Notes: generated by a model not told the origin, from the sequence alone. Positions 17,835 through 28,664 are shown, counted from the stretch's first letter. The stretch: 64,000 nt of DNA from an uncultured Clostridia bacterium (GCA_945876745.1 CAMCPL010000003.1:1-64000); one strand, 5' to 3'. A program made the numbers and translations.

Positions 17835-18377
17835 ATGTCACGTATCGGTTTAAAGCCAATCGTAATTCCTGCCGGCGTCGAGGTATCAGTTGACGACGCA
17901 AACACTGTAACCGTTAAGGGACCAAACGGTACTCTTACTCAGGATGTAAACAAAGACATCACAGTTACAATTGAGGGCAGCGAGATTACTCTTCAAAGAC
18001 CATCTGACGATAAGGAGCACAGAGCTATGCACGGCTTGTACAGAGCACTTATCGCAAATATGGTTAAAGGTGTTACAGAAGGCTTCAAGAAGAACCTTGA
18101 AGTAAACGGTGTTGGTTACAGAGTTTCTGCTTCGGGCAATACTCTTACAATGAACCTCGGCTTCTCACACCAGGTTATTATGGAAGCTCCCGAGGGAGTT
18201 AAGGTTGAATGTCCGAATGCTAATGCAATCGTAATCAGCGGTGCAGACAAGCAGAGCGTCGGTCAGTTTGCGGCACAGGTTCGTGAAAAGAGACCGCCGG
18301 AGCCATATAAGGGCAAGGGCATTAAGTACTCATATGAGACTATTCGCCGTAAAGAAGGCAAAGCTGGTAAGAAATAA
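17835..18377 (+). CDS. rplF: 50S ribosomal protein L6
   Basis: A two-domain protein near the factor-binding site, 180 residues. It shows MSRIGLKPIVIPAGVEV, GVTEGFKKNLEVNGVGYR and the C-terminal signature RPPEPYKGKGIKYSYE. It follows rpsH after 15 bases. Confidence 0.98.
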   Translation: MSRIGLKPIVIPAGVEVSVDDANTVTVKGPNGTLTQDVNKDITVTIEGSEITLQRPSDDKEHRAMHGLYRALIANMVKGVTEGFKKNLEVNGVGYRVSASGNTLTMNLGFSHQVIMEAPEGVKVECPNANAIVISGADKQSVGQFAAQVREKRPPEPYKGKGIKYSYETIRRKEGKAGKK

Positions 18378-18395
18378 AGGAAGGAGTGAATTACA

Positions 18396-18755
18396 ATGGT
18401 TTCAAGACAAGATTCTAACATCGCAAGAAAGAAGCGTCACGTTCGTGTACGCGGTAAGATCAGCGGTACTGCTGAATGTCCAAGACTCAACGTATATCGC
18501 TCCCTTAGCAATATCTATGCTCAGCTTATCGACGACGTTGCAGGTGTAACACTTGCACAGGCGTCATCTGTTGAGAAGGACTTTGCTCAGTACGGCGGAA
18601 ACGTTGAAGCAGCTAAGGCTGTTGGTAAAAAATTAGCAGAAAGAGCCACAGAGAAGGGCATTAAGGAATGTGTATTCGACCGTGGCGGTTACGTATATCA
18701 CGGCAGAGTTCAGGCATTGGCTGACGGTGCTCGTGAGGGCGGACTTGAGTTCTAA
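18396..18755 (+). CDS. rplR: 50S ribosomal protein L18
   Basis: A 5S rRNA-binding protein of 119 residues: [40 protein letters not shown] and [20 protein letters not shown] are family blocks. Confidence 0.98.
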   Translation: MVSRQDSNIARKKRHVRVRGKISGTAECPRLNVYRSLSNIYAQLIDDVAGVTLAQASSVEKDFAQYGGNVEAAKAVGKKLAERATEKGIKECVFDRGGYVYHGRVQALADGAREGGLEF

Positions 18756-18773
18756 GGAAGGGAGTTAATTGTT

Positions 18774-19277
18774 ATGGCAAATAAAATTGATGTATCTTCA
18801 ATGGAGCTTGAAGAAAGAGTAGTTACCATCAATCGTGTATCTAAGACAGTTAAGGGCGGTAGAATTTTCAAATTCGCAGCTCTCGTAGTAGTAGGCGACG
18901 GTAACGGACTTGTAGGCTTTGGTATCGGTAAGTCAGGCGAAGTTCCTGATGCTATTCGCAAGGGTATCGAAGATGCAAAGAAAAATATCATTAAGGTATC
19001 ACTCAGAGGAACAACAATTCCTCACGAGGTTAAGGGTAAGTTCGGCGCAGGCGAGGTATTGCTTATGCCGGCTCCAAAGGGTACCGGAGTTATCGCAGGC
19101 GGTCCTGTTCGTGCCGTTGTTGAAACAGTCGGCATTAAGGATATCCGTACAAAGGCGATTCGCTCAAATAACCCATGTAATGTAGTTAGAGCTACAATCA
19201 ACGGTCTTGCACAGCTCAGAACTGCCGAAGAGGTAGCTGCTGTTCGCGGTAAGAGCGTTAAGGAAATCGTAGGTTAA
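18774..19277 (+). CDS. rpsE: 30S ribosomal protein S5
   Basis: A 30S accuracy protein of 167 residues. It has [38 protein letters not shown] and a double-stranded-RNA-binding-like fold, then [27 protein letters not shown] precedes the start. Confidence 0.98.
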   Translation: MANKIDVSSMELEERVVTINRVSKTVKGGRIFKFAALVVVGDGNGLVGFGIGKSGEVPDAIRKGIEDAKKNIIKVSLRGTTIPHEVKGKFGAGEVLLMPAPKGTGVIAGGPVRAVVETVGIKDIRTKAIRSNNPCNVVRATINGLAQLRTAEEVAAVRGKSVKEIVG

Positions 19278-19291
19278 GGGGGAATTTGATT

Positions 19292-19468
19292 ATGGCAACT
19301 ATTAAAATTCAGCTTACAAAGAGCTTAATCGGCTGCAAGAAAGATCAAATCGCAACAGCTCATTCACTTGGCCTTCGTAAAATCGGCAACATTACAGAAC
19401 AACCTGATAATGTACAGACACAGGGTAAAATCGCAAAGATTTCTCACCTTGTAACTATCGTAGAATAA
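19292..19468 (+). CDS. rpmD: 50S ribosomal protein L30
   Basis: A 58-residue protein with the short bacterial L30 pattern [20 protein letters not shown] and LGLRKIG. The ATG at 19292 follows GGGGGAA; a TTG at 19286 in frame is less likely. Confidence 0.96.
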   Translation: MATIKIQLTKSLIGCKKDQIATAHSLGLRKIGNITEQPDNVQTQGKIAKISHLVTIVE

Positions 19469-19481
19469 GGAGGGCGCTCAG

Positions 19482-19925
19482 ATGAAATTACATGAACTTT
19501 CTCCTGCTGAAGGCTCAAAAAAGGCAGTAAAGAGAATCGGCCGCGGCGCAGGCTCAGGTCAAGGCAAGACTGCCGGTAAGGGTCACAAGGGTCAAAAGGC
19601 TCGTTCAGGCTACAGCAGACGTGCAGGCTTTGAGGGTGGTCAGATGCCGCTTCAAAGACGTGTTCCGAAGAGAGGCTTCAACAACATCTTCGCAACAGAG
19701 TATGCTATCGTTAATGTTTCGGACCTCGAAAAGAAGTTTGAAGCAGGCGCAACAGTAGACGCACAGAGCCTCATCGAGAGTGGCTTAATTAAGAAGACTC
19801 TCGACGGTATTAAGGTTCTCGGAAAGGGTGACCTCACAAAGGCATTGACAGTTAAGGTTGATGCCGTAAGTGAGTCAGCTAAATCAAAGATTGAAGCAGC
19901 AGGCGGTACAGTGGAGGTGCAGTAA
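19482..19925 (+). CDS. rplO: 50S ribosomal protein L15
   Basis: 147 residues with the Gly/Lys-rich N-terminus [20 protein letters not shown] and [18 protein letters not shown], then a globular C-terminal domain. The stop codon abuts the secY start directly, so secY is probably coupled. Confidence 0.98.
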   Translation: MKLHELSPAEGSKKAVKRIGRGAGSGQGKTAGKGHKGQKARSGYSRRAGFEGGQMPLQRRVPKRGFNNIFATEYAIVNVSDLEKKFEAGATVDAQSLIESGLIKKTLDGIKVLGKGDLTKALTVKVDAVSESAKSKIEAAGGTVEVQ

Positions 19926-21275
19926 ATGATTAAAACCATCATTAACGCATTTAAGGCCGCTGATATAAGAAAGAAGCTTTTATTCACTGCTTTTATAATT
20001 TTGGTTTTCAGAATCGGTTCTGTTATTCCTGTACCGTTCGTTAACATTGTTGATGAAATTAACGTAGGTAAGGGTAACACAATTATGACTTATCTGAGCT
20101 TGATGACAGGTAGTGCATTCACATACGGAACTATCTTCGCTATGTCAATCACCCCGTACATCAACTCGTCAATCATTATGCAGCTGTTGGCAGTCGCTAT
20201 TCCTGCTTTGGAAAATCTCCAAAAGGAAGGCGAGGAAGGCAGAAAGAAGATTACTGCAATTACAAGATTTTTGACAGTCGCACTCGGCTTGCTTCAATCT
20301 CTTGCATATTTCTTCTACCTTCGTGCTCAGGGCTATCTTGCTACTGACGCTAACGGTATGGCATACACCGGCTTCGACGCAGTATTCCAGGCAGTAGTTA
20401 TCATTGCCGTTCTTACTGCCGGCACAGCCGTAATTATGTGGCTTGGTGAGCAGATTTCAATTCAGGGTATCGGCAACGGTATTTCGATTATCCTCTTTGC
20501 AGGTATCGCTTCCCGTTTCCCGACCATCATCAAGCAACTCTTCCAGTACATTTCAACAGGCAGAACAGTATACAAGGTTCTTGTTCCTGTGGTATGCGTA
20601 GTATTCGTACTTATGATTGCATACATTGTACTGCTCGATAATGCTGAAAGAAGACTTCCTATTCAATACGCAAAGCGTGTTGTAGGCAGAAAGATGTACG
20701 GCGGTCAGTCAACACATATGCCTATCAAGGTTAATATGTCGGGCGTACTTCCTATCATCTTCGCCTCCTCAATACTTTCTCTTCCGGGAACTGTTCAGAT
20801 GTTCCTTTCAAGCAGTAAGTACGAAGGCACATTCTGGGAAAAGTTCTTTAACGCTTTCCAGAGTGATTCCTGGTGGTATGCAGGAATGTACTTCGTTCTC
20901 ATTATTTTCTTCGCTTATTTCTACAGTACAATTCAGTACAATCCGATAGAAATGGCAAACAATCTTCGTAAAAATAACGGCGTAATTCCGGGTATCAGAC
21001 CGGGCAGACCGACATCGGACTACATTTTGAGAATTATATCAAGACTTACCTTGATTGGCGCTCTTATGATTTCGGTTGTTGCTTTGTTCCCGATTGTATA
21101 CTCACTTATTTGTGACGCTGCAATTAAGCCGCTTACAGAGTCGGGTACCGACGGCGGTATGTCAATCACAATGGGCGGTACATCGCTTATCATCTTGGTT
21201 GGCGTAGCACTTGAAACTGTTCGTCAGTTAGAGTCACAAATGATGATGCGTCATTATAAAGGCTTCCTTGATTAA
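19926..21275 (+). CDS. secY: preprotein translocase channel subunit SecY
   Basis: The central channel of the Sec translocon in the cytoplasmic membrane. The 449-residue product has ten predicted spans, the first after RKKLLFTAFIILVFRIGSVI, the SecY signature block INSSIIMQLLAVAIPALE, and NPIEMANNLRKNNGVIPGIR near the C-terminal cytosolic loop. Its place between rplO and adk is the classic spc-operon arrangement. Confidence 0.98.
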   Translation: MIKTIINAFKAADIRKKLLFTAFIILVFRIGSVIPVPFVNIVDEINVGKGNTIMTYLSLMTGSAFTYGTIFAMSITPYINSSIIMQLLAVAIPALENLQKEGEEGRKKITAITRFLTVALGLLQSLAYFFYLRAQGYLATDANGMAYTGFDAVFQAVVIIAVLTAGTAVIMWLGEQISIQGIGNGISIILFAGIASRFPTIIKQLFQYISTGRTVYKVLVPVVCVVFVLMIAYIVLLDNAERRLPIQYAKRVVGRKMYGGQSTHMPIKVNMSGVLPIIFASSILSLPGTVQMFLSSSKYEGTFWEKFFNAFQSDSWWYAGMYFVLIIFFAYFYSTIQYNPIEMANNLRKNNGVIPGIRPGRPTSDYILRIISRLTLIGALMISVVALFPIVYSLICDAAIKPLTESGTDGGMSITMGGTSLIILVGVALETVRQLESQMMMRHYKGFLD

Positions 21276-21292
21276 TCGAAAGGACAAATGAT

Positions 21293-21925
21293 ATGAAACT
21301 TATTCTTTTAGGTGCTCCCGGTGCCGGTAAAGGCACACAGGCAGAAAAGATTTGTGAAAAATTCAACATTCCGGCTATTTCAACAGGAAACATTATCCGT
21401 GCCGCACTCAAAAACGGTACCGAAATGGGACTCAAGGCAAAGGCTTATATGGAAGCCGGTCAGCTTGTTCCGGATGATGTAGTTATCGGAATTATCAAGG
21501 ATCGTCTTGTAGAAGATGATTGTAAAAACGGATTTATTCTTGACGGCTTCCCGCGTACAATTCCTCAGGCTCAGGCTTTGGAGGATATGGGCGTAGAAAT
21601 CGACGCAGTAGTTGACATCGAAGTACCTGATGAAAAGATTACTGCAAGAATGTCCGGTCGTCGCGTTTGCTCAAAATGTGCAAACTCCTACCATATGGAA
21701 TACAAAAAGCCAAAGGTAGAGGGCGTTTGCGACGCTTGCGGCGGCGAACTTGTTCAACGCAAGGACGATGCTCCGGAAACAGTTCAGGCTCGTCTTGTGG
21801 AATATCACGAGATGACCGAACCACTCAAGGGCTTTTATGAAAAGCTCGGCAAATTAAGAATTGTTGAGGGTCAGGAAGAAGTTGCTGACACAACAAAATT
21901 AGTTTTCGCTGCATTGGAGGATTAA
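21293..21925 (+). CDS. adk: adenylate kinase (zinc-LID form)
   Basis: Interconverts ATP+AMP and 2 ADP. The 210-residue product has the P-loop GAPGAGKGTQ (7-16), DGFPRTIPQAQAL, and a LID domain with C-x2-C (about 127/130) and C-x2-C (about 147/150), the Gram-positive zinc-binding type. It lies between secY and map as usual. Confidence 0.97.
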   Translation: MKLILLGAPGAGKGTQAEKICEKFNIPAISTGNIIRAALKNGTEMGLKAKAYMEAGQLVPDDVVIGIIKDRLVEDDCKNGFILDGFPRTIPQAQALEDMGVEIDAVVDIEVPDEKITARMSGRRVCSKCANSYHMEYKKPKVEGVCDACGGELVQRKDDAPETVQARLVEYHEMTEPLKGFYEKLGKLRIVEGQEEVADTTKLVFAALED

Positions 21926-21926
21926 C

Positions 21927-22676
21927 ATGATAGTGCTAAAAAGCAGTCGTGAATTGGAGCTTATGAAAGAGGCTTGTATAATTTCGGCTCAGGCATTACA
22001 GGTGGCAGGCGAGGCTGTAAAGCCCGGCGTTACTACCTATGAGATTGATAAGCTCGCTTACGATTTCATTAAGAAATGCGGCGCAACGCCAAACTTTCTT
22101 AACTACGGTGGTTATCCTGCTACCGCATGTATATCTATAAATGATGAAGTTATTCACGGTATCCCAAGTAAAGATAGAGTTCTTAAGGATGGCGACATCG
22201 TTTCTATCGACTTGGGTGCTGCGAAGCACGGATATAACGGCGACAATGCTGCCACATTTATCTGCGGGACTTGCTCTCCCGAAGTAAAGCGGCTGGTGGA
22301 CACAACTAAGGAGGCTCTTTATAAGGGCATCGAGGCTGCTGTCCCGGGCAACAGAATCGGCGATATCGGCTTTGCGGTACAATCCTATTGCGAGGAGCGC
22401 GGCTTCAGCGTTGTTCGCGACTATGTAGGACACGGCGTGGGTACAAAGCTTCACGAAGAACCCAGTGTACCGAACTTCGGACACGCAGGTCGTGGTATCC
22501 GACTGTCACCCGGAATGACATTGGCAATTGAACCGATGATAAATCTGGGAACCTATAAGGTTAAACAGCTTTCAGACGGCTGGACCGTAAAAACCTGCGA
22601 CGGAAAATGCTCTGCACATTTTGAGCATACCGTTGCAATAACAAAAAACGGCGCAGTTATTATGACAAGACCGTAG
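21927..22676 (+). CDS. map: type I methionine aminopeptidase
   Basis: Removes the initiator methionine from new proteins. The 249-residue product contains the five metal ligands in context: DLGAAKHGYNGDNA, GHGVG, EPM and FEHT, plus the substrate histidine in VIHGIPS. It begins one base after the adk stop. No L14e-like KOW gene follows, unlike in many Clostridia; a 97-base gap leads to infA. Confidence 0.97.
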   Translation: MIVLKSSRELELMKEACIISAQALQVAGEAVKPGVTTYEIDKLAYDFIKKCGATPNFLNYGGYPATACISINDEVIHGIPSKDRVLKDGDIVSIDLGAAKHGYNGDNAATFICGTCSPEVKRLVDTTKEALYKGIEAAVPGNRIGDIGFAVQSYCEERGFSVVRDYVGHGVGTKLHEEPSVPNFGHAGRGIRLSPGMTLAIEPMINLGTYKVKQLSDGWTVKTCDGKCSAHFEHTVAITKNGAVIMTRP

Positions 22677-22773
22677 AAGGCTGCTTGTTGAATTGCAGGC
22701 GATTACGCCGTAATGTGATTCCAGATAGTTAAAACATCAAAACATCATACTTAATTGTAAGAGAGGTAAAATG

Positions 22774-22992
22774 ATGTCAAAGTCAGATATGATAGAAGTT
22801 GAAGGTACTGTGGTAGAGTCGCTTCCTAATACAACCTTTAAGGTAGCGCTTCAAAACAACCACATTATTACAGCCCACATCAGCGGGAAACTCAGAATGA
22901 ACAACATTCGTATTCTTCCCGGTGATAAGGTAACAATGGAAATGTCACCTTACGACTTAACTAAGGGTCGTATAATATGGCGTTCAAAGTAA
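22774..22992 (+). CDS. infA: translation initiation factor IF-1
   Basis: An OB-fold protein of 72 residues that occupies the A site during initiation: [38 protein letters not shown] and [13 protein letters not shown]. Two ATG codons are adjacent (22771, 22774). The second gives the family start [11 protein letters not shown] and a better 7-base spacing from GAGAGG. Confidence 0.97.
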   Translation: MSKSDMIEVEGTVVESLPNTTFKVALQNNHIITAHISGKLRMNNIRILPGDKVTMEMSPYDLTKGRIIWRSK

Positions 22993-23011
22993 ATTTAAGG
23001 AGGATATTCAA

Positions 23012-23125
23012 ATGAAAGTTAGACCTTCTGTAAAGAAAATTTGCGATAAATGCAAAGTTATCAAGCGCAATGGAAAAGTAATGGTTATCTGTGAAAATCC
23101 AAAGCACAAACAGCGTCAAGGCTAA
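23012..23125 (+). CDS. rpmJ: 50S ribosomal protein L36
   Basis: A 37-residue zinc protein that is easily missed: it begins [15 protein letters not shown] and ends with [10 protein letters not shown]11-x2-C14, C27 and H32 make the zinc site of the C-type paralogue. AAGGAGG lies 7 bases upstream of the ATG. It sits between infA and rpsM, the standard location. Confidence 0.97.
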   Translation: MKVRPSVKKICDKCKVIKRNGKVMVICENPKHKQRQG

Positions 23126-23157
23126 TCTTGAACTAATAATCGGAGGTAAACTGTAGT

Positions 23158-23526
23158 ATGGCACGTATTTCAGGTGTTGACTTACCTAATGACAAGAGAG
23201 TTGAAATCGGTCTTACCTATATTTATGGTATCGGCAATACAACCTCAAAGAAAGTTCTCGCAGAGACAGGAGTTAATCCTGACACTCGTTGCAGAGATTT
23301 AACAGAAGATGATGTTAAGAAGCTTAGCGATTACATCACAAACAACCTTGATGTAGAGGGTGACCTTCGTAGAAACGTTGCTTTCGACATTAAGAGACTT
23401 AAAGAAATCGGTTGCTACCGCGGTATGCGTCACATCAAGGGTCTTCCAGTAAGAGGACAGACCTCAAAGAATAACGCAAGAACACGCAAGGGTCCGAAGA
23501 GAACCGTAGCAAACAAGAAGAAGTAA
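23158..23526 (+). CDS. rpsM: 30S ribosomal protein S13
   Basis: Head protein that contacts P-site tRNA, 122 residues: [38 protein letters not shown] and the basic tail [17 protein letters not shown]. First gene of the alpha-operon part. Confidence 0.98.
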   Translation: MARISGVDLPNDKRVEIGLTYIYGIGNTTSKKVLAETGVNPDTRCRDLTEDDVKKLSDYITNNLDVEGDLRRNVAFDIKRLKEIGCYRGMRHIKGLPVRGQTSKNNARTRKGPKRTVANKKK

Positions 23527-23545
23527 AGTAGGAGGAATATTCAGT

Positions 23546-23941
23546 ATGGCTACTAAGAAGACAGCTTCTCCTCGTAAAAAGCGTGAGAAGAAGAATATTG
23601 AGCGTGGTGTTGCTCATATTCAGTCAACCTTCAACAATACTATCGTAACAATCACCGACACACAGGGCAACGCTGTTTCATGGGCATCAGCCGGTGAAAT
23701 GGGCTTCCGTGGTTCAAAGAAATCAACTCCGTTCGCAGCACAGACAGCAGCAGAAACAGCTGCAAAGATTGCAACAGAGCACGGTATGAAAACTGTTGAA
23801 GTATATGTTAAGGGTCCGGGCGCAGGTCGTGAAGCAGCTATCAGAGCACTTCAATCAGCAGGCCTCGATGTAAGTCTTATTAAAGATGTTACTCCTATCC
23901 CACATAACGGATGTCGTCCGCCTAAGAGACGTCGTGTATAA
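23546..23941 (+). CDS. rpsK: 30S ribosomal protein S11
   Basis: Platform protein of 131 residues: [47 protein letters not shown] and the end [18 protein letters not shown] are all diagnostic. Confidence 0.98.
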   Translation: MATKKTASPRKKREKKNIERGVAHIQSTFNNTIVTITDTQGNAVSWASAGEMGFRGSKKSTPFAAQTAAETAAKIATEHGMKTVEVYVKGPGAGREAAIRALQSAGLDVSLIKDVTPIPHNGCRPPKRRRV

Positions 23942-23961
23942 TTTTTTGGAGGTTACTTGAT

Positions 23962-24588
23962 ATGGCAAGATATACAGGACCTGCTTGTAAGCTTTGCCGT
24001 CGTGAAGGCAAAAAGCTCTTCTTAAAAGGCGACAGATGTTATACAAGCAAATGTGCTATTGAGCGCCGCTCATATGCACCGGGCCAGCACGGTCAAAATC
24101 GTAAAAAGACTTCAGAATACGGACTTCAGCTTAGAGCAAAGCAGTCAGCCCGTAGATATTATGGTGTAAGCGAAAGCCAGTTCCACAAGTATTTTGTAGA
24201 AGCTGAGCGTAGAGAAGGCGTAACAGGTACAAACCTTTTACAGCTTTGCGAAAGCCGTCTCGACAACATCGTTTACACAGCAGGTTTTGCAAGCTCAAGA
24301 GCACAGGCTCGTCAGCTTGTTAACCACGCTCACTTCACCGTAAACGGCAAGAAGGTTGACATTCCGTCATACCTCGTAAAGCCGGGCGATGTAGTCGCTG
24401 TAAAGGAAACAAGCAAAACAACAGACGAGTTCAAGACTCTCGCTGAAACAAATGCCGCTCGCCCTGTTCCGAAGTGGATTGAGGCTGACGCAAACGCTAT
24501 GACAGCAAAGGTTGTTGCACTTCCTGAAAGAGAAGAAATCGCAACACCTGTTGAAGAGCACTTGATCGTTGAGTTCTACTCTAAATAA
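23962..24588 (+). CDS. rpsD: 30S ribosomal protein S4 (Cys4 zinc type)
   Basis: Primary 16S-binding protein of 208 residues. The N-terminus holds a C-x2-C ... C-x4-C set (from C9; [10 protein letters not shown] and CYTSKC), the zinc-binding form of S4. An S4 RNA-binding domain follows ([40 protein letters not shown]). Confidence 0.98.
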   Translation: MARYTGPACKLCRREGKKLFLKGDRCYTSKCAIERRSYAPGQHGQNRKKTSEYGLQLRAKQSARRYYGVSESQFHKYFVEAERREGVTGTNLLQLCESRLDNIVYTAGFASSRAQARQLVNHAHFTVNGKKVDIPSYLVKPGDVVAVKETSKTTDEFKTLAETNAARPVPKWIEADANAMTAKVVALPEREEIATPVEEHLIVEFYSK

Positions 24589-24648
24589 TAATTAGTCAAA
24601 CTAATTCGTTATTTAGCGAAAGCAAAACTAATTTTAGGAGGCTTTTAG

Positions 24649-25605
24649 ATGATTGAAATTGATAAGCCTAATATCGAAATAGTAGATTTATCTACTCAGG
24701 GAAGCAGAAGCGTCGGCAGATTTATTGTTGAACCTCTTGAAAGAGGCTTCGGCACAACTCTCGGAAACTCAATGAGAAGAGTCCTTCTTTCCTCACTTCC
24801 GGGCTACGCTATCACTTCCGTTAAGATTGACGGTGTACAACACGAATTCACAACAATTCCTCACGTAAAAGAGGATGTTACCGAAATAGTTCTTAACCTT
24901 AAGAATGTAATCTTAAAGATTCATGACGAGGAGGCTAAAACCCTTTACATCAGCGCAAAGGGCGAGGGCGAGATTACAGCTGCTGACATTCAGCATGACG
25001 GCAGCGTTGAAATTCTTAATCCTGAGCTTCACCTTGCATATCTTGAAGACGGTGCAGAGGTAAATATGGAGCTTACTGCTGACAACGGTAGAGGATATGT
25101 TCCTTGTGACCGCAACAAGCAGATTATGGATTTGCCTATCGGCACAATCGCAATTGACTCTATCTACACCCCTGTATTAAAGGTAAACTATACTGTTGAG
25201 AATACCCGTGTAGGACAGCAGACAGACTTCGACAAGCTTATTCTTGACGTGGAAACAGACGGAACAATTCCTGCTGACGAGGCTGCGTCATTGGCTGCAA
25301 AGATTCTTAACGAGCATCTTAACCTCTTTGTTGACCTTTCTGAAGAAATGGGCAATGCAGAGATTATGGTTGAAAAGGATGACGACGGAAAAGAAAAGGT
25401 ACTCGAAATGACTATCGAAGAGCTTGACCTTTCTGTTCGTTCGTTCAACTGCTTGAAGAGAGCCGGAATAAACACAGTTGAAGATTTGATTGGAAAATCT
25501 GAAGAAGATATGATGAAAGTCAGAAACCTTGGTCGTAAGTCACTGGACGAAGTAGTTGGTAAACTTGCTTCTCTTGGTTTCAAACTTAGCAAGGAAGAAG
25601 ACTAA
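24649..25605 (+). CDS. rpoA: RNA polymerase alpha subunit
   Basis: 318 residues: the N-terminal assembly domain ([20 protein letters not shown] at about 29-48) and the DNA/activator-binding C-terminal domain ([20 protein letters not shown], then LGRKSLDEV, about 262-300). It lies between rpsD and rplQ in the alpha operon. TAGGAGG precedes the ATG. Confidence 0.98.
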   Translation: MIEIDKPNIEIVDLSTQGSRSVGRFIVEPLERGFGTTLGNSMRRVLLSSLPGYAITSVKIDGVQHEFTTIPHVKEDVTEIVLNLKNVILKIHDEEAKTLYISAKGEGEITAADIQHDGSVEILNPELHLAYLEDGAEVNMELTADNGRGYVPCDRNKQIMDLPIGTIAIDSIYTPVLKVNYTVENTRVGQQTDFDKLILDVETDGTIPADEAASLAAKILNEHLNLFVDLSEEMGNAEIMVEKDDDGKEKVLEMTIEELDLSVRSFNCLKRAGINTVEDLIGKSEEDMMKVRNLGRKSLDEVVGKLASLGFKLSKEED

Positions 25606-25620
25606 AAGGAGGGAATTTCA

Positions 25621-25962
25621 ATGCCAGGTAGCAGAAAACTCGGTCGTCCTACCGACCACAGACAGGCTATGCTCAGAGGATTAGTTACTTATCTTCTCGA
25701 AAACGGCAAAATTGAAACAACCGTTACCAGAGCGAAGGAAGTTCGCGCAATGGCAGAGAGAATGATTACTCTCGGCAAGGAGAACACACTTCATTCAAGA
25801 AGACAGGCACTTGCTTATATCACAAAGGAAGATGTCGTTAAAAAGCTTTTTGATGAGATTGCTCCTAAGTATGAAGATAAAAACGGTGGTTACACTCGTA
25901 TAATTAAAACAGGCCCTCGTAGAGGCGACGCCGCAGAGATGTGCATCATCGAGCTTGTTTAA
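25621..25962 (+). CDS. rplQ: 50S ribosomal protein L17
   Basis: 113 residues with [20 protein letters not shown] at the start and [18 protein letters not shown] near the end. Last gene of the ribosomal super-operon, closed by the terminator at 25980. Confidence 0.98.
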   Translation: MPGSRKLGRPTDHRQAMLRGLVTYLLENGKIETTVTRAKEVRAMAERMITLGKENTLHSRRQALAYITKEDVVKKLFDEIAPKYEDKNGGYTRIIKTGPRRGDAAEMCIIELV

Positions 25963-25979
25963 TTAACTAAAACTCTTTA

Positions 25980-26011
25980 ACACCCTAACTCAAGCAGTTG
26001 GGGTGTTTTTA
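25980..26011 (+). terminator. Rho-independent terminator of the ribosomal operon
   Basis: An 11-bp stem (25980-25990 with 25996-26006, one G-T pair) with a five-base loop, followed by a T-run. It lies 17 bases after rplQ. Confidence 0.88.
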
Positions 26012-26013
26012 TG

Positions 26014-26042
26014 TTGTAAAACGCCGCTTGTTGTGGTATAAT
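26014..26042 (+). promoter_or_regulatory. promoter of polA
   Basis: TTGTAA at 26014-26019 and a perfect TATAAT at 26037-26042 with 17-base spacing, directly behind the ribosomal terminator. Confidence 0.72.
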
Positions 26043-26072
26043 ATTTTGGAATAATTATTATGGAGTAGAATT

Positions 26073-28664
26073 ATGACTTTATTAGTTCTTGACGGAAACA
26101 GTATTATAAACCGCGCGTTTTACGGCATTAAGCTGCTGACAAATAAGCAGGGCGAGTACACAAACGCTATATACGGCTTTTTGAATATGATGAACAGATT
26201 TGAGGATATGTGCAAGCCTGATGCAGTTTGCGTTGCGTTTGATATGCACGCGCCCACCTTTCGCCATAAGATGTATGACGCATATAAGGCGGGTCGTCAC
26301 GCAATGCCCGACGAGCTTCGTTCCCAAATGAAGGTGCTCAAAAATCTTCTGCCAATGCTCGGAATTAAGATTATCGAATGTGAGGGCTGGGAGGCAGACG
26401 ATATTCTTGGCACACTTGCAAGAGCGTGTAGGGAAAACGGTAACGCTTGCTACTTGGCAACAGGTGATAGGGATAGCTTACAGCTTGCTCACGACGGCGT
26501 AAAGGTTTTGCTTGCAAGAACAAAGAGTACCGACATTATGGATGAAAAAGCCATATTTGACGAGTACGGTGTTGAGCCTGTTGATTTAATACAGGTTAAG
26601 GCGTTGCAGGGCGACAGCTCCGATAATATCCCCGGTGTTCAGGGTATAGGACCGAAAACCGCACTTGATTTGATTGCGAAATATAAAACGGTTGATTATA
26701 TTTATGAAAATCTTGACACTCTGGATATAAAAGCCGGAGTAAGAAACAAGCTCGAAGTAGGTAGGGATAACGCTTATCTTTCGCTGAAGCTGGGCGAGAT
26801 TGTAACCGATGCGCCGATAAATACGGATATTAATGAATATATCGTGGGTAACGCAGATAAGCAGTCTGCGGCGGCAGAGTTTATAAGACTTGAGCTTTTC
26901 AGCCTAATGGATAAATTCGGTTTGGACGCTAACGAGGGTATTAGCGCAAGCGTTGAAGAAGAAATCAAGCCCCGTGTTATTGAGCGCCTGACCTGTGTTG
27001 ACGCAGATTATCTGCTTGAAAAAATCGGTAATAGCGACGCATATTTTTATCCCGATATTGTCGAAAATGAGATAGTTGATTTGTATTTCAGCTTTGACGA
27101 TACAGTGATTGTTATGCCGTCGGACACCCCTGAATTTAAGTATTTTGTGCGCAATTTCTTTGAAAACGAGAATTGTAAAAAGTATACCTATAACTCAAAA
27201 TTTGCTCATAGATTAGCCTGCAAATTAGGTGTTGAATGTAAGAATATTTGCGGCGATTTGATGCTTGGGGCATATCTTTTGAAGCCGTCGGATAACAACT
27301 ATTCCGTTGAGCATTTAGCGGTTGAATACGGCGTAAGACAGCCGGAATACAAAAACGCTCTCGGTCACGGCGACGAAAAGGTAGTTGCCGCCGCTATGCT
27401 CAAGCCGCTATTTGATAAAACAAACGAGCTTTTGTGCGAAGCAAACCAAATGAAGCTGCTCACCGAAATCGAGCTTCCGCTTGCAAGAGTGCTTGCAAAA
27501 ATGGAAATCGAGGGCTTTTGTGTTGATAAGCAGGGTATAGAGGATTTCGGAAAGAGACTGTCCGGCAGAATAGACGAACTTGTAAAGCTTATTTACGACG
27601 AGGTCGGATATGAGTTTAATATTAATTCACCTAAGCAGCTCGGCGTTGCGCTGTTTGAAGACTTGGGACTTCCGGCAAAGAAAAAGACAAAAAGCGGCTA
27701 TTCAACAAATGCAGAGGTGCTTGAGGAATTAAGAAGCGCAAATCCTGTTGTTGAGCACATTTTGGAATACCGTTCTCTTACTAAACTTAAATCAACCTAT
27801 TGCGACGGTCTTATAAAAGCGGTTGCAAGCGACGGCAGAATACACACGTTCTTTAATCAGGTTGAAGCAAGAACAGGTAGAATAAGCTCGCTTGAACCGA
27901 ATTTGCAAAACATTCCTATTCGTACCGAGCTTGGCAGAGAAATGCGCAGATTTTTCGTAGCCGGTGAAGGCAGAGTTCTTGTCGACGCCGATTACAGCCA
28001 GATTGAACTGCGTGTTTTGTCCGATTTGGCAAATGACGAAAATATGATAAATGCCTTTAACAGCGGCGAGGATATTCACACGGCAACTGCGGCGCAGGTT
28101 TTCAATATGCCAAAAGAATTTGTAACAAAGCAGATGCGTTCTTCTGCAAAGGCGGTTAACTTCGGTATTGTTTACGGCATAGGCGCTTTCAGCCTTGCAA
28201 AGGATATCGGCGTAACGCGTAAGCAGGCACAGGAATATATTGACAGCTATCTTGCAACATATAGCGGCGTTAAGGATTATATGCAAAGGGTAATTGAACT
28301 TGCCCGTGAAAGAGGTTATAGCGAAACTCTGTTTAACCGTAGGAGATACCTGCCCGAGCTTAATTCAAGCAATCATATGGTTAAGGCGGCAGGCGAACGA
28401 ATTGCACGCAATATGCCTATTCAAGGCACTGCCGCAGATATAATTAAGATAGCTATGGTTAAGGTTGACGAAAGACTGTCAAGGGAAAATGTCGACGCAA
28501 AGCTGATTTTGCAGGTACACGACGAGCTTATTGTCGAGACGTCCGAAAGCGACAGCCAAAGAGTGCTTGAAATTCTCACCGAAGAAATGGAAAACGCCTG
28601 CAAAATGAAGGTAAAACTTCGTGCAGACGGTTGTATAGGAAAAACTTGGTATGACGCACATTAA
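26073..28664 (+). CDS. polA: DNA polymerase I
   Basis: Okazaki-fragment processing and repair polymerase, 863 residues. The N-terminal 5' nuclease domain is intact (DGNSIINRAFYG, EADDILGTLAR, GDSSDNIPGVQGIGPKTA). The middle 3'-5' exonuclease-like domain lacks the DxE motif (YFYPDIVENEIVDLYFSFDD), so proofreading is probably lost, as in many Gram-positive PolA enzymes. The polymerase motifs are intact: A, DADYSQIELRV (about 637); B, RSSAKAVNFGIVYG (about 689); C, QVHDELIVE (about 813). The stop codon lies in the first bases of a palindromic element, and the C-terminus GKTWYDAH is normal for the family. Confidence 0.97.
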   Translation: MTLLVLDGNSIINRAFYGIKLLTNKQGEYTNAIYGFLNMMNRFEDMCKPDAVCVAFDMHAPTFRHKMYDAYKAGRHAMPDELRSQMKVLKNLLPMLGIKIIECEGWEADDILGTLARACRENGNACYLATGDRDSLQLAHDGVKVLLARTKSTDIMDEKAIFDEYGVEPVDLIQVKALQGDSSDNIPGVQGIGPKTALDLIAKYKTVDYIYENLDTLDIKAGVRNKLEVGRDNAYLSLKLGEIVTDAPINTDINEYIVGNADKQSAAAEFIRLELFSLMDKFGLDANEGISASVEEEIKPRVIERLTCVDADYLLEKIGNSDAYFYPDIVENEIVDLYFSFDDTVIVMPSDTPEFKYFVRNFFENENCKKYTYNSKFAHRLACKLGVECKNICGDLMLGAYLLKPSDNNYSVEHLAVEYGVRQPEYKNALGHGDEKVVAAAMLKPLFDKTNELLCEANQMKLLTEIELPLARVLAKMEIEGFCVDKQGIEDFGKRLSGRIDELVKLIYDEVGYEFNINSPKQLGVALFEDLGLPAKKKTKSGYSTNAEVLEELRSANPVVEHILEYRSLTKLKSTYCDGLIKAVASDGRIHTFFNQVEARTGRISSLEPNLQNIPIRTELGREMRRFFVAGEGRVLVDADYSQIELRVLSDLANDENMINAFNSGEDIHTATAAQVFNMPKEFVTKQMRSSAKAVNFGIVYGIGAFSLAKDIGVTRKQAQEYIDSYLATYSGVKDYMQRVIELARERGYSETLFNRRRYLPELNSSNHMVKAAGERIARNMPIQGTAADIIKIAMVKVDERLSRENVDAKLILQVHDELIVETSESDSQRVLEILTEEMENACKMKVKLRADGCIGKTWYDAH

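Noticed and set aside
28138-28180. Possible loss of function in PolA
   Set aside because: The polymerase motifs are intact; only the exonuclease-like motifs are missing, which is ordinary for Gram-positive PolA.
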